NCBI GenBank assembly: GCA_029243025.1 | Contig: JAQWSU010000044.1 | Coordinates: 43,728 to 107,727, forward strand | DNA from: Pirellulaceae bacterium | GTDB taxonomy: Bacteria; Planctomycetota; Planctomycetia; Pirellulales; Pirellulaceae | Direction: 5' to 3' | DNA: 64,000 bases | Shown: positions 10,201 to 18,101 of the stretch, piece by piece | How the letters are laid out: each line of letters begins with the position of its first letter | Position numbering within the stretch: position 1 is the stretch's first letter | Program-made: the position numbers and the translations under genes | The notes under the pieces: generated by a model | The model's database searches: none | The model's input: the letters and a program-made list of their open reading frames with translations, nothing else | What the model was told of the DNA's origin: nothing

Positions 10201-10568
10201 ATCTTGCCGGAATTGCGCCGGGAAGTCCGGGCTTTCAGGATGTCATTATTCGTCCTCGAGTGGTTGACGATTTGGATTGGGTCGAGGGGGGGGTGGAGAC
10301 GATGCACGGTCGTATCGAAACGCGTTGGGAACGAACCAAAACCGGGTTGCGCTTGCGTGTCACAATTCCAACCAATACGACCGCCCAGATTCATGTTCCC
10401 ACGCTGGGTTCTCAGCAAGTGGCAATTGGACTCGCTGGTGCTGATATTTGGTCAGACAAGGGCTATCTTTCGGGCGGGCCTGGCGTCTTAGGCGGACATC
10501 AGACGAGAGAGGCTGTTGTGTTGCAGGTCGGCGGCGGACGCTATCTGTTTCGAATGCGGAAACGATGA
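7239..10568 (+). CDS. Second half of NodB deacetylase + alpha-L-rhamnosidase (GH78)
   Basis: This continues the previous gene in the same frame after its TAA; together they span 1413 codons. NodB resumes with NHTLNHP (the two metal-binding histidines) and YPGGHHD. From about residue 190 of this part comes a GH78 alpha-L-rhamnosidase: an N-terminal Ig-like domain (AYQVLVATS, LWDSGKVVS), beta-sandwich domains, then the (alpha/alpha)6 catalytic barrel. The acidic motif D-x2-D-R-x-E-x3-W-x-G-D is at 9276-9317 and the LWETWEE motif with a candidate catalytic glutamate is near 10111-10131. The GTG at 7239 has an ACGAGG box 7 bases upstream, so re-initiation is possible, but it would start inside NodB and lack a signal peptide. 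The rhamnosidase domain itself looks intact. Confidence 0.82.
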   Translation: MANHTLNHPNLVASEADKVRSELRELTELLRQQGISPPASMAYPGGHHDRKSLKLLSELGYQFARRGVDPEFPLTDFGGPGLFYDPFVDHPFLIPSTVVFGPDTDLNDLRNAIWGAKDGKVAVLTYHGVPDVHPHCSTSPEVFQQHMQLLKDHRCTVIAMQDLARYVDPTRRPVNPYKAIHDRFALQVGDLRCEYLVDPRGVDTGEPRFSWQLSSFRPGQKQTAYQVLVATSEENLSRSQADLWDSGKVVSDQSVHVAYQGKRLKSGQLAYWKVRAWNGPANDGRYANPTYYDQQTVAALNFIRPSDYSDSAEFQMGLLEPNDWHGSWLAHPNAKVSSPLFRKAFTIDRGIRRATVFFARVGYSELTVNGEKVGDHVLDPGTTYYHHDQDYKIDSRVLYVTHDITPFLSDGRNAIGVMLGHGWYSAEDDVPGPPNHRLPYAESPHLRIEIQLEMKDGTTRVLASDETWRVAAGPVTYNDFSHGESYDARKESVNWDQVAFDDTVWLVPQVVEGPNGRLVSQMLEPIRVVETIQPVKVNELRAGQFIYDMGRNISGWTRIRVRGDRGTKVTLRHAGGLHADGRLDDRCNMHPTHEARQTDLYILKGEGEESWEPRFTLHGFRYVEVSGDPALFELLAVEGRMVRTDAESAGTFRCSNPLLNRIHDYAKQTFACCLQSQPQDAMDRAERVAWLGDPGMIAEDCMYNFRTAPFWTKWLEDIRDAQKPNGEVPFTCPNPWRGSFGNYSWVPVWHSSYPLFVWYLYQYYGDERILAEHFDALRSLAEFHRRKADNGILNGGLGDHMEPQADGRSSSGPRRTPSSLTSTAYYFYETKILAEIARVLGKDSLAGEYQTHSDRIKDAFNREFFDSDSNDYGRGSQTANAVALYLGLVPQDRIMGVRENLVHNIMEEHQGSLATGIVGTNALEQVLPELGETEVMYGIATKTTFPSWGHQVVNGATTLWETWEEPTAERYSLNTKIFGSSQLFFYKYLAGIAPGSPGFQDVIIRPRVVDDLDWVEGGVETMHGRIETRWERTKTGLRLRVTIPTNTTAQIHVPTLGSQQVAIGLAGADIWSDKGYLSGGPGVLGGHQTREAVVLQVGGGRYLFRMRKR

Positions 10569-10680
10569 TCACTGATTTCCGCGCGAATTGGCCGTTTTTT
10601 ACCGGCTGACGGTCAAGCAGGAAAGTGGTTGAACAATCGATTGCCGTCCTGTTGTTATTCAAGAAGGCTAAGAGTCCCGC

Positions 10681-12105
10681 TCAGCCAAACAGCTCTTGAA
10701 TCGGTTCGGCTGTTCCGTCGGGGGTGACGTAGAAGGGGCGTTGTTCAACGTTGTAATGATGATCGTGTCGGATACCCAGGGCGCGATAGATGGAGGCATG
10801 AAGTTGTTCGGTGGTAACGGGATCTTTCACGGTGGTACAGGGTCGTTCATCCGCCGTTTCACCGTAAACGAAGCCTTTTTTTACGCCGCCGCCAAACATC
10901 AGGACGCTGCCGGCACCGGTGAAGTGACGGTGCATTCCATAATGTTGCGGGCCGTCGATTTTGGGCGGGACTTGCACCTGGTCCTGGACTTTCTTTTCCG
11001 GTTTACCTTCCATCATCATGTCTCGGCTGAATTCACTCGCAACCACAATGAGTGTTCTGTCAAGTAACTTGCGCGCCTCGAGGTCCAGCACCAGTTGGGC
11101 GATAGGCGCATCGATCATTGTCTTAAGCTCTTTCATCCTCGTGTGGCCGTTGTCGTGCGTGTCCCAATATTTGAACGGATAGTATCCATGCGTGACTTCG
11201 ATGAATCTTGCCCCCGCTTCGGTTAGTCGTCGCGCCAATAAACAGCCGAGGCCGAACCGACCGCCGACTTGATATGTTTCATAACTTTCCTTGGGCTCCA
11301 AGCTGAGATCGAAAGCCTGCCTCGCTTTGGGACTTGAAAGCAGGCGGTGTGCATTGTCGACCGATTTGATCAATGATTCCCGTTGGTACTCCGATCCGTG
11401 GCGTTGAATTGGGTTATTCGCGAGTAGTTTCTTGTAAGCCTTGTAACGCTTTGCGAAGCGGGCGTCGCTCATTCCCACTGGTGGTTTGACGGCCTCAATT
11501 GCCTGATCGGGTTCGACAAGGAAGAAGGGGGCAAATTCACTGCCGAGGAAGCCTGCTGTGTGGAAAGCCTTAAGCGATTCTTTCTCGCCACTATCAAACG
11601 TTTGGCCAATGTCGATGAAGGCCGGAAGATCTGGATTCAGCGGACCCACGCTGCGCGAGATCCATGAGCCGATGTGTGGAGCGGCTACCGTTAGTGGTGG
11701 CTCGTAGGCGGTGTGCCAATGATATTGGTGGCGGCTGTGCAGAATGAAGCCAAGGTCCGCGGCGCGGTAGGTTTTGATGAGCGTTCCGCGATCGATCACC
11801 GAACCAATCTTGTCTAAACCTTCGGTGAACTGCACTCCATCGATTGCAGTGTCAATTGCTGGAAATGTAGAGAGAACTCGGTTGGGATCCAACCCTTTCT
11901 CGTAAGGCGTGTAACGCTTGGGGTCAAACGTGTCGGTGCTGGCCATTCCACCGGCAAGCCAGAGGACAATCACTGTATCAGCAGTTGCCGGGAGTGATTC
12001 TGTTCGAGCGCTAGCCGATTGAGTCGGATATCCCGCTGCAAGTGCTCCAAGCGTTGCCACAGAAGCGGAAGAAAGAAAATCTCGGCGGTCAATTGAACTG
12101 GTCAT
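10681..12105 (-). CDS. DUF1501 secreted protein, alkaline-phosphatase-like fold
   Basis: A 474-residue DUF1501 protein with a twin-arginine signal (DRRDFLSSASVATLGALAAG). The family shares the alkaline phosphatase/sulfatase superfamily fold; its biochemical activity is not established. Diagnostic stretches are VIVLWLAGGMASTDTFDPK near the N-terminus, and IVVASEFSRD and GAGSVLMFGGGVKKGFVYG near the C-terminus. It lies 156 bp downstream of the PSCyt1/DUF1549/DUF1553 gene on the same strand, the usual planctomycete pairing, so the two probably form one transcription unit. Its 3' end faces that of the rhamnosidase gene with a 112-bp gap. Confidence 0.93.
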   Translation of the reverse strand: MTSSIDRRDFLSSASVATLGALAAGYPTQSASARTESLPATADTVIVLWLAGGMASTDTFDPKRYTPYEKGLDPNRVLSTFPAIDTAIDGVQFTEGLDKIGSVIDRGTLIKTYRAADLGFILHSRHQYHWHTAYEPPLTVAAPHIGSWISRSVGPLNPDLPAFIDIGQTFDSGEKESLKAFHTAGFLGSEFAPFFLVEPDQAIEAVKPPVGMSDARFAKRYKAYKKLLANNPIQRHGSEYQRESLIKSVDNAHRLLSSPKARQAFDLSLEPKESYETYQVGGRFGLGCLLARRLTEAGARFIEVTHGYYPFKYWDTHDNGHTRMKELKTMIDAPIAQLVLDLEARKLLDRTLIVVASEFSRDMMMEGKPEKKVQDQVQVPPKIDGPQHYGMHRHFTGAGSVLMFGGGVKKGFVYGETADERPCTTVKDPVTTEQLHASIYRALGIRHDHHYNVEQRPFYVTPDGTAEPIQELFG

Positions 12106-12261
12106 TTTAAGAGTTCCGAAACCGGTTTGAGCAACAAATGGAAGTCGTGAATAGAAGGTAGGGTTTAAGGTTGCGTGCTATCGAAATGGGACGATGGCTT
12201 GTACGGTAATTCTGATCCTCTTGATTTTAGCAGGCAGGCTTCAAGAGTAAATTCGTGGTCC

Positions 12262-14664
12262 TTAGTGAATCAGTTGAAACTCTGGATGCATCGCAAGAAT
12301 CCAAAATAGATCTTCGATGCCTTCAGACGACACGGGGTTCCCGACAATCTCACGCGATAATTGCATTTCACTGTCGGAGGGGGATCGGCTCAACGCGTTC
12401 GTGAAAAGCTGGTCCACGATCGACTCGGCTTGGTGTCCGGAGGCTGCCCAGACCTTGCCGCCTCGGGCCATTAAATCTGCAACGGCTTTGCCGTTGGATA
12501 ATTCTAAAAGTTGGGCGGTCGTCGCGGTCGACTCTCGCCTCGTTACGATGACATCGCGTTTCGGTCTGCCCAAGGTCGTCATCAGGCGATTGAGCGTCTG
12601 CAGGCCAGCGCGTTTTTTGGCTCCGAGACCGTAAACAATGAATTCTAGATCGGCTGGGTCTTTCGCATGACCATTCGTGGTGTGGTGACGGCCCACAGTC
12701 GCCGTGAAGCGATTAAAGCGTTTCCCAGTGATGTCAAAAACGATCACTGAATCTGCGTGAGTGCCCAATCCAGACCTGTAGGTGTTACCGTCGACATGGA
12801 GCGGAGACTGTAGGACAGATTTGTCTTGGGTCACTTTTCCCCAGCCAGAACTAGCCGTCAGCCAGGGGAGATCAGTCAGACGGGTCTTCTTTTCACCCGG
12901 ACCGTGGAGGATCGGGTCCACCCAGTTAGCGTGGTCGTCTTTGGTGCTTTGCTGTCCTTCTTCAACAACGAGAATGAGTCGCTCTTGGTTCGAGATATTG
13001 ACGTCGACTTGTTTTGATCCACCTGTCATCAGGCCACTGTCAAAGAGGGCTGTTTTGCGGTCGAATTGCTCTGGAAGTTTTTCTTCCGAGTCAACTTGTC
13101 CCGCGGCGAGAATTATTTGATCGAGCGCGTCCAGAAATTGTTCCGCAGATAGTCGCCGGACGACCGGACCCTCGAAGACATAATTATCTTCGTCCGCTTC
13201 GAGTGGTGCCGAAGGTCGTTGATAGGCCTTTGATGTGAGGATTAAACGTATCGTGTGCTTTAAATCGTAGCCGTGATTGACAAGGTCGACAGCGAGCCAG
13301 TCCAGTAAGTCTTGGTTCCAGGCAGGGTTGTCCATCTCGTCAACCGGTTCGATAAGACCACGTCCTAAGAAAATTGCCCAAAGTCGATTAACTGCGGTGC
13401 GGGCGAGTCGTCCATTTTTCGAAGAGGTGATGATTTTCGACAGTTGTTTGATCCGATCCGTCCGCGATGCAGTAGGATCGATTTCACCAAGCTGAGGATA
13501 AAGAAATGCGGGTGCAGCCTGTTGTCCGACCGGCTTATTACAGCGATGAACTTCCATGGGATTTTCAGAGAAAATCGAGGCGAGCGCGTAGGTCTGTTCG
13601 AGTGTCCATTCGTTGATGAACGAATCGTGACACGAGGCGCATTTGATGTTCAAGCCAAGGAAAACCTGAGCAACGTTTTGTGCCGCCTGCATCTCGGTGA
13701 CTTGCGAAGCGTTCACGGTGCCACGCCAGGCGATTCCTTTGATGAATCCGTCCGAACCGTCAACTGGATTAATCAACTCACGCACGAATTGGTCGTACGG
13801 TTTGTTTTCCATCAATGACTTTGTCAGCCAGCTTGTTATCGGCTTTCCGCCTCCACCGTGATATTGCCGCGTGTAACTGTTGCGGAGGCAATCGCTCCAG
13901 AAGGTAAGCCAGTGTTGACTGTAGTTTTGTTTGTCTTCTAGCAGATCGGTGACTAGCTTGGAGCGTTTATCTGATCGTGGGTCGGCTTGAAAGACTTCGA
14001 ATTCCTCGGGCGTGGGCAGTAAACCAATCGTATCTAGAAAAGCTCGACGTGCGAAAACCGCATCGCTGACCGTCATCTCTGGATTGATTTGGTGCTTCGC
14101 GTAATACGGAGCCATAAAGCGATCGATCGGATTGAGCTCTTGATTGGTAGGGAGGATAACTTCGCGGGGCGCCATCGGGGCATTACGGAATTTCGCAAAC
14201 GTGAAGCCTTTCTCCCACTTCACGCCTTGGTCAATCCAAGCTCGCAGAAGAGCAATCTCGTTCAGAGTGAGCGGTTTACCCTTGAGAGGCATTCGTAGAT
14301 CAGCGTCATTGGTCAGCAGGTACTCAAAAAGAAGACTCTCGGCACTATTACCCGAAACGACTGCGGGTCCACTATCGCCACCCCCCAGGAAAGTATGGAT
14401 GTGATCGATGTTGAATCCGCCTTTTCGTTTCCCATTGGCGTGGCAGCTGGTGCAACTGCGTTTGAGAATTGGCTTGATATCGTCAGCGAAATTGATCACT
14501 TTTTTGGCCGCAGGTGGTAATGTTCGTGACTCTGTCTCGTCGCCGCGAGTCGACGGTGACACCGCAAAGAGGCTTGTCAGCACGACTAGCTTTGCCCCGA
14601 GCAATGAATAACGGTTTTGGCGAACGAACTGCATGCGTTTTTTCCAGTTGGAATGTGGGATCAT
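12262..14664 (-). CDS. PSCyt1-DUF1549-DUF1553 c-type cytochrome protein with an internal NPCBM-like domain
   Basis: An 800-residue secreted protein. Order: signal peptide (to about 41), planctomycete cytochrome domain with haem motif CTSCH (C71, C74, H75), DUF1549 (about 175-380) carrying a second CASCH motif (C342, C345, H346), then DUF1553 with the NRLWAIFLGRGLIEP signature. Between the main DUF1553 part and its last about 60 residues sits a segment (about 608-685; SGLGTHADSVIVFDI, then FTATVGRH) that looks like an NPCBM carbohydrate-binding module. The two CxxCH sites imply covalent haem and a redox role, as in the paired PSCyt1/DUF1501 systems thought to act on polysaccharides. Start is uncertain: ATG 14664 is used, but ATG 14634 gives a tidier signal peptide. 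Confidence 0.92.
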   Translation of the reverse strand: MIPHSNWKKRMQFVRQNRYSLLGAKLVVLTSLFAVSPSTRGDETESRTLPPAAKKVINFADDIKPILKRSCTSCHANGKRKGGFNIDHIHTFLGGGDSGPAVVSGNSAESLLFEYLLTNDADLRMPLKGKPLTLNEIALLRAWIDQGVKWEKGFTFAKFRNAPMAPREVILPTNQELNPIDRFMAPYYAKHQINPEMTVSDAVFARRAFLDTIGLLPTPEEFEVFQADPRSDKRSKLVTDLLEDKQNYSQHWLTFWSDCLRNSYTRQYHGGGGKPITSWLTKSLMENKPYDQFVRELINPVDGSDGFIKGIAWRGTVNASQVTEMQAAQNVAQVFLGLNIKCASCHDSFINEWTLEQTYALASIFSENPMEVHRCNKPVGQQAAPAFLYPQLGEIDPTASRTDRIKQLSKIITSSKNGRLARTAVNRLWAIFLGRGLIEPVDEMDNPAWNQDLLDWLAVDLVNHGYDLKHTIRLILTSKAYQRPSAPLEADEDNYVFEGPVVRRLSAEQFLDALDQIILAAGQVDSEEKLPEQFDRKTALFDSGLMTGGSKQVDVNISNQERLILVVEEGQQSTKDDHANWVDPILHGPGEKKTRLTDLPWLTASSGWGKVTQDKSVLQSPLHVDGNTYRSGLGTHADSVIVFDITGKRFNRFTATVGRHHTTNGHAKDPADLEFIVYGLGAKKRAGLQTLNRLMTTLGRPKRDVIVTRRESTATTAQLLELSNGKAVADLMARGGKVWAASGHQAESIVDQLFTNALSRSPSDSEMQLSREIVGNPVSSEGIEDLFWILAMHPEFQLIH

Positions 14665-15343
14665 TCCATATCAAAGGTTGAGAGTCGTTTTCTTCTGGGC
14701 GGGGGATTGTCTCAGCCAGCCTGTTTTTCTTTGAATTGAGCCACAGGCAATGACCCGTTGGAGCTGGGCTGCGATTCACGTGAGTGGGGCGATCGATGTT
14801 TTTGCGATCCGAGTAGCCGCGATTTTCCGGACGTTATTTTACCTGAACATCAAAATGCCGTGTTGCACAAATCGAATGCTGCCACAAAATTCGCAGCTGA
14901 AATTTTGGTGATCGAGGCTAAGTTTTATGATCCCTGTGACACGATCCCCCCGAAATTATCGAGTTTAACGACGCCTGATTCGTTCGTAGGAAAAACGCTT
15001 TGTCCGACCGCTACCACTTGGCAACGGTTGCTACCAGATTGCCGTCAGATCGAAGGAGGCTGGCGGATCCGAGATTTTTTCCGGAACGGGTGCTCTCTTT
15101 TCCTCTTTCGCGTGCTGCCTGTTTGCTGAGATGAAAGCGGTGAATCGCATGAGACCCCTCCTTTTGCACCCGTGTCGATACGGGTTTTGAGGAGGTGGAA
15201 GCCGCTTGCCGGAGAGTCGGCGGAGAAATCGGGGCGATCAAGATTGGCCGAAAGAGTGATTGAAGCCAGCTGAGGGCAGGCACGGTTGGCTCTTGCCCCC
15301 ATCCACCACCGATGGGATGGGGGCCTGCTGATTGTTGACCAGC
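14665..15343. other. Intergenic region, 680 bp
   Basis: Lies between the PSCyt1 gene start and the stop of the secreted protein gene, both on the minus strand. A plus-strand frame (14758-15129) and overlapping minus-strand frames show no domain, signal or ribosome binding site and look like chance. The only structure I can support is the hairpin at 15295-15324. The half near 14665 should contain the promoter of the PSCyt1/DUF1501 unit. Confidence 0.5.
15295..15324 (-). terminator. Strong hairpin, likely terminator of the 15344-16294 gene
   Basis: A perfect 10-bp stem, GCCCCCATCC paired with GGATGGGGGC, around a 10-base loop, 20 bases past the stop codon on the minus strand. It has no T-run, so termination would depend on the stem alone or on Rho. 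Confidence 0.55.
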
Positions 15344-16294
15344 TTATTTGGCTTTCTTAAGAATGATTTCCGGTTCTTGCGGTTGAGGCACACCATTGAG
15401 CGTTCGATCGAGAATCGCATGGCGGAAAATTCCAGGTTTTGAAAGGTCGATCAAGCACTTTTCCTGCAACACACCGGTTGGAGTATGTCCTTCTCTTTCC
15501 CACAGGAAGACGTTGTTCTGAGCCGAAATGATTTTTCCGGACATCTGAACCCCGGTGGATGTGTGGTAGTTGACAACAATGTCTCCGGTGTAGGCGTCAT
15601 AGCTGGTCGCTCCGTAGCCTTCCAAGAGATCCGATTTCCAGTTCCAGACAATCATTGTCCCATCTTCTGAATATTGCACGGGATGAGAAATCACTTGCGT
15701 GTGTGCCGGAAAACCGTAAGCCGCATTGGCTGGCTGTTCGACAGTGCCTTCCCAGGTGCCGATCATGCTTTCCAATTGCTTTAGCTTTCTTCTGGCAAGA
15801 TCCTTGTAGGACGCTTGTGCGTCTTTCGTGCTGATTCTGCGAAACTTTCGCTTGTTGCCGTGGTCGAGATCTCCCATGATTTCGTTCCAGAAGAATTCGT
15901 CGGGCTGAAAAACATAACGCAGTTTGTTTTCGGACCAATCACTCCAAGTCGATGTTTTCAGGTCCATGCTTCTGTTTTGTTCGCCGACGAATTTCAACAC
16001 TTTTCCGACGACAGGTTCGACGGAAAAGCGAAGCTCCCATTTGTTTACTACTTTTCCATCAACGCTTGATGTGATGGTCTCGACGTAGTGGTAAGGTTTG
16101 TCTCGAGGCACAATCTTTTTGGTCATCGCGTACACCTTGCCTTCGGGGGTGATTTGTTCGCGTAACCAAGTACCGGGGACAAATTTTGCGCCTGCGACCT
16201 TTGCATCGCTGGCTAAATGGTGGTCTGCCGAGACGTCCGTGTGGCAGCTCGCGAAAATGGTCATGGCGAGCAGAGTGGTGGTGTAAGTTCTCAT
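15344..16294 (-). CDS. Secreted protein of unknown function, two lipocalin-like halves
   Basis: A 316-residue protein with a signal peptide (cleavage near VSA-D24). The mature part seems to contain two beta-barrel-like halves, each opening with a G-T-W motif (FVPGTWLREQITPEGKVY near residue 40 and MIGTWEGTVEQP near 180), a spacing seen in lipocalin-like proteins. Alternating hydrophobic beta strands and many aromatics fit that. This is inference from pattern, not a family match. AAGGA 8-12 bases upstream of ATG 16294 is a good ribosome binding site. It is the downstream member of a same-strand pair with the 16605-18101 gene, whose C-terminal part has a similar strand pattern, but a 310-bp gap with tandem repeats separates them. 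Confidence 0.7.
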   Translation of the reverse strand: MRTYTTTLLAMTIFASCHTDVSADHHLASDAKVAGAKFVPGTWLREQITPEGKVYAMTKKIVPRDKPYHYVETITSSVDGKVVNKWELRFSVEPVVGKVLKFVGEQNRSMDLKTSTWSDWSENKLRYVFQPDEFFWNEIMGDLDHGNKRKFRRISTKDAQASYKDLARRKLKQLESMIGTWEGTVEQPANAAYGFPAHTQVISHPVQYSEDGTMIVWNWKSDLLEGYGATSYDAYTGDIVVNYHTSTGVQMSGKIISAQNNVFLWEREGHTPTGVLQEKCLIDLSKPGIFRHAILDRTLNGVPQPQEPEIILKKAK

Positions 16295-16470
16295 TGTGCT
16301 GATGGAATCCTTGAAAATAGATGTTGTGAGACGCGGTAACGCGAAAAACGGTTTTTACACCCTCTGCCATGCATGGCCGTCGGGTGAATACGGAGTATTT
16401 GATCTTTGCTCGGAGTAAAACCTGGGAGGCAAACGACCAGGTTGTGTTCTTTTGTCCATCCTGTCACTTT

Positions 16471-16528
16471 GAATCTTGCGCTGAATCTTGCGCTGAATCT
16501 TGCGCTAAATCTTGCGCTAAATCTTGCG
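16471..16528. repeat. 12-bp tandem repeat, nearly five units
   Basis: Units GAATCTTGCGCT at 16471, 16483 and 16495, then AAATCTTGCGCT at 16507 and a partial AAATCTTGCG at 16519-16528. There are no spacers, so this is a simple minisatellite-type array in a gap between genes. Confidence 0.9.
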
Positions 16529-16570
16529 GATCAAGATGTGGATCGGTGGATCGCAGAAACAATGCATTCC

Positions 16571-16589
16571 GCCAGAGGATCTCTGGCGG
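16571..16589 (-). terminator. Short perfect inverted repeat downstream of the 16605-18101 gene
   Basis: CCGCCAGAG, ATC-centred, CTCTGGCGG form an almost perfect palindrome 15-35 bases past the stop at 16605 on the minus strand. It could act as a transcription terminator; no T-tract is visible. Confidence 0.45.
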
Positions 16590-16604
16590 AAGAAGGGCAG
16601 GAAG

Positions 16605-18101
16605 TTATTTGGCACGGGTCCAGATTTCCTGGAAATCTCCGTCGTAGAATTCTTTCATTCCTTCTGGGAGTTCGTCGTGTTTGCCGCTGTGAATGAGTTG
16701 GTTGCCACTCAATTCTGTGCTTACTTTCCAGTTTCCGTTCAATTTGTCGGCATTGTTTAGTTGGAAGTCGATGTGTTCGATGTAGTTGTCACCATCAAAC
16801 GTGTACGAACCACCCAACGACTCCATCACTTGATTGGTTTTAGGATTGACGACGACCCAGTTCCAGAAGTTGTCGATTTTGATCTTGGTGCTGATGTTCC
16901 CGTTGGGGAATTCTATTTGCCAGACACCCTCGATGGCCTCGAAGGCACTGTCGTTCGGTTGCATTCGAACCCAAGTTTCATCTAGATCTTCATTTTTTCC
17001 AGAACCTTTGATGCCAAGTTGGTGGAACGAACCATCATTCGATTCGATGTTGTAGGTTGTTGAACTCGGTAGATTCGGAAGCCATTCTTCGTTCGACGCA
17101 TAGGCCGCTTGTTCCCTTATCGTTGAGCCATCAAATCGTGCTGGTCCGCCGTGGATGCTTTTGATCTCTCCATCTTCGACTCGGATCACTCGACGAACGC
17201 CATCGCAGATGATCTTGAAAACGCCGTTGCTGAAATCTTTCGGCATCGTAAACTCGTCAGTGGGCTCAAAGTTCTTCGCATAGACACCATCGATTTCGTC
17301 ACCGCGGTCTTGGGTGGTGTCCAGCAATTGCCAAAGCTCTCTCTTGTGAAGTTGCTTGGTCGCGCCCATGCGGCTGATGATGTGCTGTCGTTGATCGTCC
17401 GTCAGTTCCGGAATCGATTTGAGGTTTGAACCGTGGCCGGCTGCCACGTCACTTAGGGTGTGGAAGACATCGTGGGTCTGGAAGTGGTAGTCATTGGCGG
17501 CATTGGCCGGAAACATTTTTCTACCGATGTACCAGGATTCGATCCTACCTTGATCAATGCTGTTCTGAGCTGCTGGGCGGAAATAGTTTTTTCGCAGTGA
17601 CAGAAATTCCCCGCCCAAGCCATTCGGTACTTTCCAGAAGAAAACATTGTTGACATTGTTCCGATGGAAGTTGCTAGGAATGGACCCGCTGTCAACGAGG
17701 ATCGCGCTGTTGACGATCTGACGCAGTTCGCCCGTTCGCTTAGCTAAAGGATGTCCCTCCGGATGAGCAGCTTGCCATTCTTGAGCGCCTGGGCTTGAAT
17801 TGATTGAGCCAAAATCGCTGTAGATCTGCCCCGTTACGTAATCGTATTCGGAGTCAGTGCCGAAAGGAGAAATCACCTTGAAAAAAAACCAGTCTACAAG
17901 CTTTCCGTTCTTCTTGCGTTCAACGTGAACCGGTTTCCAGACATTCGATTCCAGTTGCTCGTAATCCGAACGATTCTCGGGATTGACTTTCATGAAATGC
18001 TGAACCCAATAAAGTCGGGGAGCATCCGTTTGGGCGAAACTGGTCGACAGCGTGCCGAATAAAACGGCCAAAGTTATCACGAAGCATAGGGAGCGCTTCA
18101 T
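16605..18101 (-). CDS. Secreted protein of unknown function, probable dimeric alpha/beta-barrel repeats + lipocalin-like end
   Basis: A 498-residue protein with a signal peptide ending SFA-Q24. Residues about 27-125 (LYWVQHFMKVNPENRSDYEQ, then VWKPVHVERKKNGKLVDWFF, then SEYDYVTGQIYSD) follow a beta-alpha-beta-beta layout as in NIPSNAP/ABM-type dimeric alpha-beta barrels; a second similar unit runs about 145-240 (NVFFWKVPNG, FRPAAQNSIDQGRIESWYIG). The rest (about 275-498) is strand-rich, with EGVWQIEFPNGN and ETWVRMQP resembling lipocalin-type units. Fold assignments are inference. AAGGA lies 8 bases before ATG 18101. No neighbour indicates a substrate. Confidence 0.72.
   Translation of the reverse strand: MKRSLCFVITLAVLFGTLSTSFAQTDAPRLYWVQHFMKVNPENRSDYEQLESNVWKPVHVERKKNGKLVDWFFFKVISPFGTDSEYDYVTGQIYSDFGSINSSPGAQEWQAAHPEGHPLAKRTGELRQIVNSAILVDSGSIPSNFHRNNVNNVFFWKVPNGLGGEFLSLRKNYFRPAAQNSIDQGRIESWYIGRKMFPANAANDYHFQTHDVFHTLSDVAAGHGSNLKSIPELTDDQRQHIISRMGATKQLHKRELWQLLDTTQDRGDEIDGVYAKNFEPTDEFTMPKDFSNGVFKIICDGVRRVIRVEDGEIKSIHGGPARFDGSTIREQAAYASNEEWLPNLPSSTTYNIESNDGSFHQLGIKGSGKNEDLDETWVRMQPNDSAFEAIEGVWQIEFPNGNISTKIKIDNFWNWVVVNPKTNQVMESLGGSYTFDGDNYIEHIDFQLNNADKLNGNWKVSTELSGNQLIHSGKHDELPEGMKEFYDGDFQEIWTRAK

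Larger units (their letters stand above)
16295..16604. other. Intergenic region with tandem repeats
   Basis: A 310-bp gap between two minus-strand genes. It contains the 12-bp tandem array at 16471-16528 and an inverted pair CCAGAGATCCTCTGG-like sequence near 16574-16588 (GCCAGAGGATCTCTGGC), which could terminate the upstream gene. Plus-strand frames through the array encode only repeats of the array and are not genes. Confidence 0.55.

Noticed and set aside
16471..16528. Possible CRISPR array
   Set aside because: The repeats are directly adjacent with no spacers, and no cas gene is in the window.
16369..16696. Plus-strand frames encoding Ser-Cys-Ala-Glu or Leu-Ala-Leu-Asn repeats
   Set aside because: They are translations of the 12-bp tandem array in two frames, with no ribosome binding site or domain.
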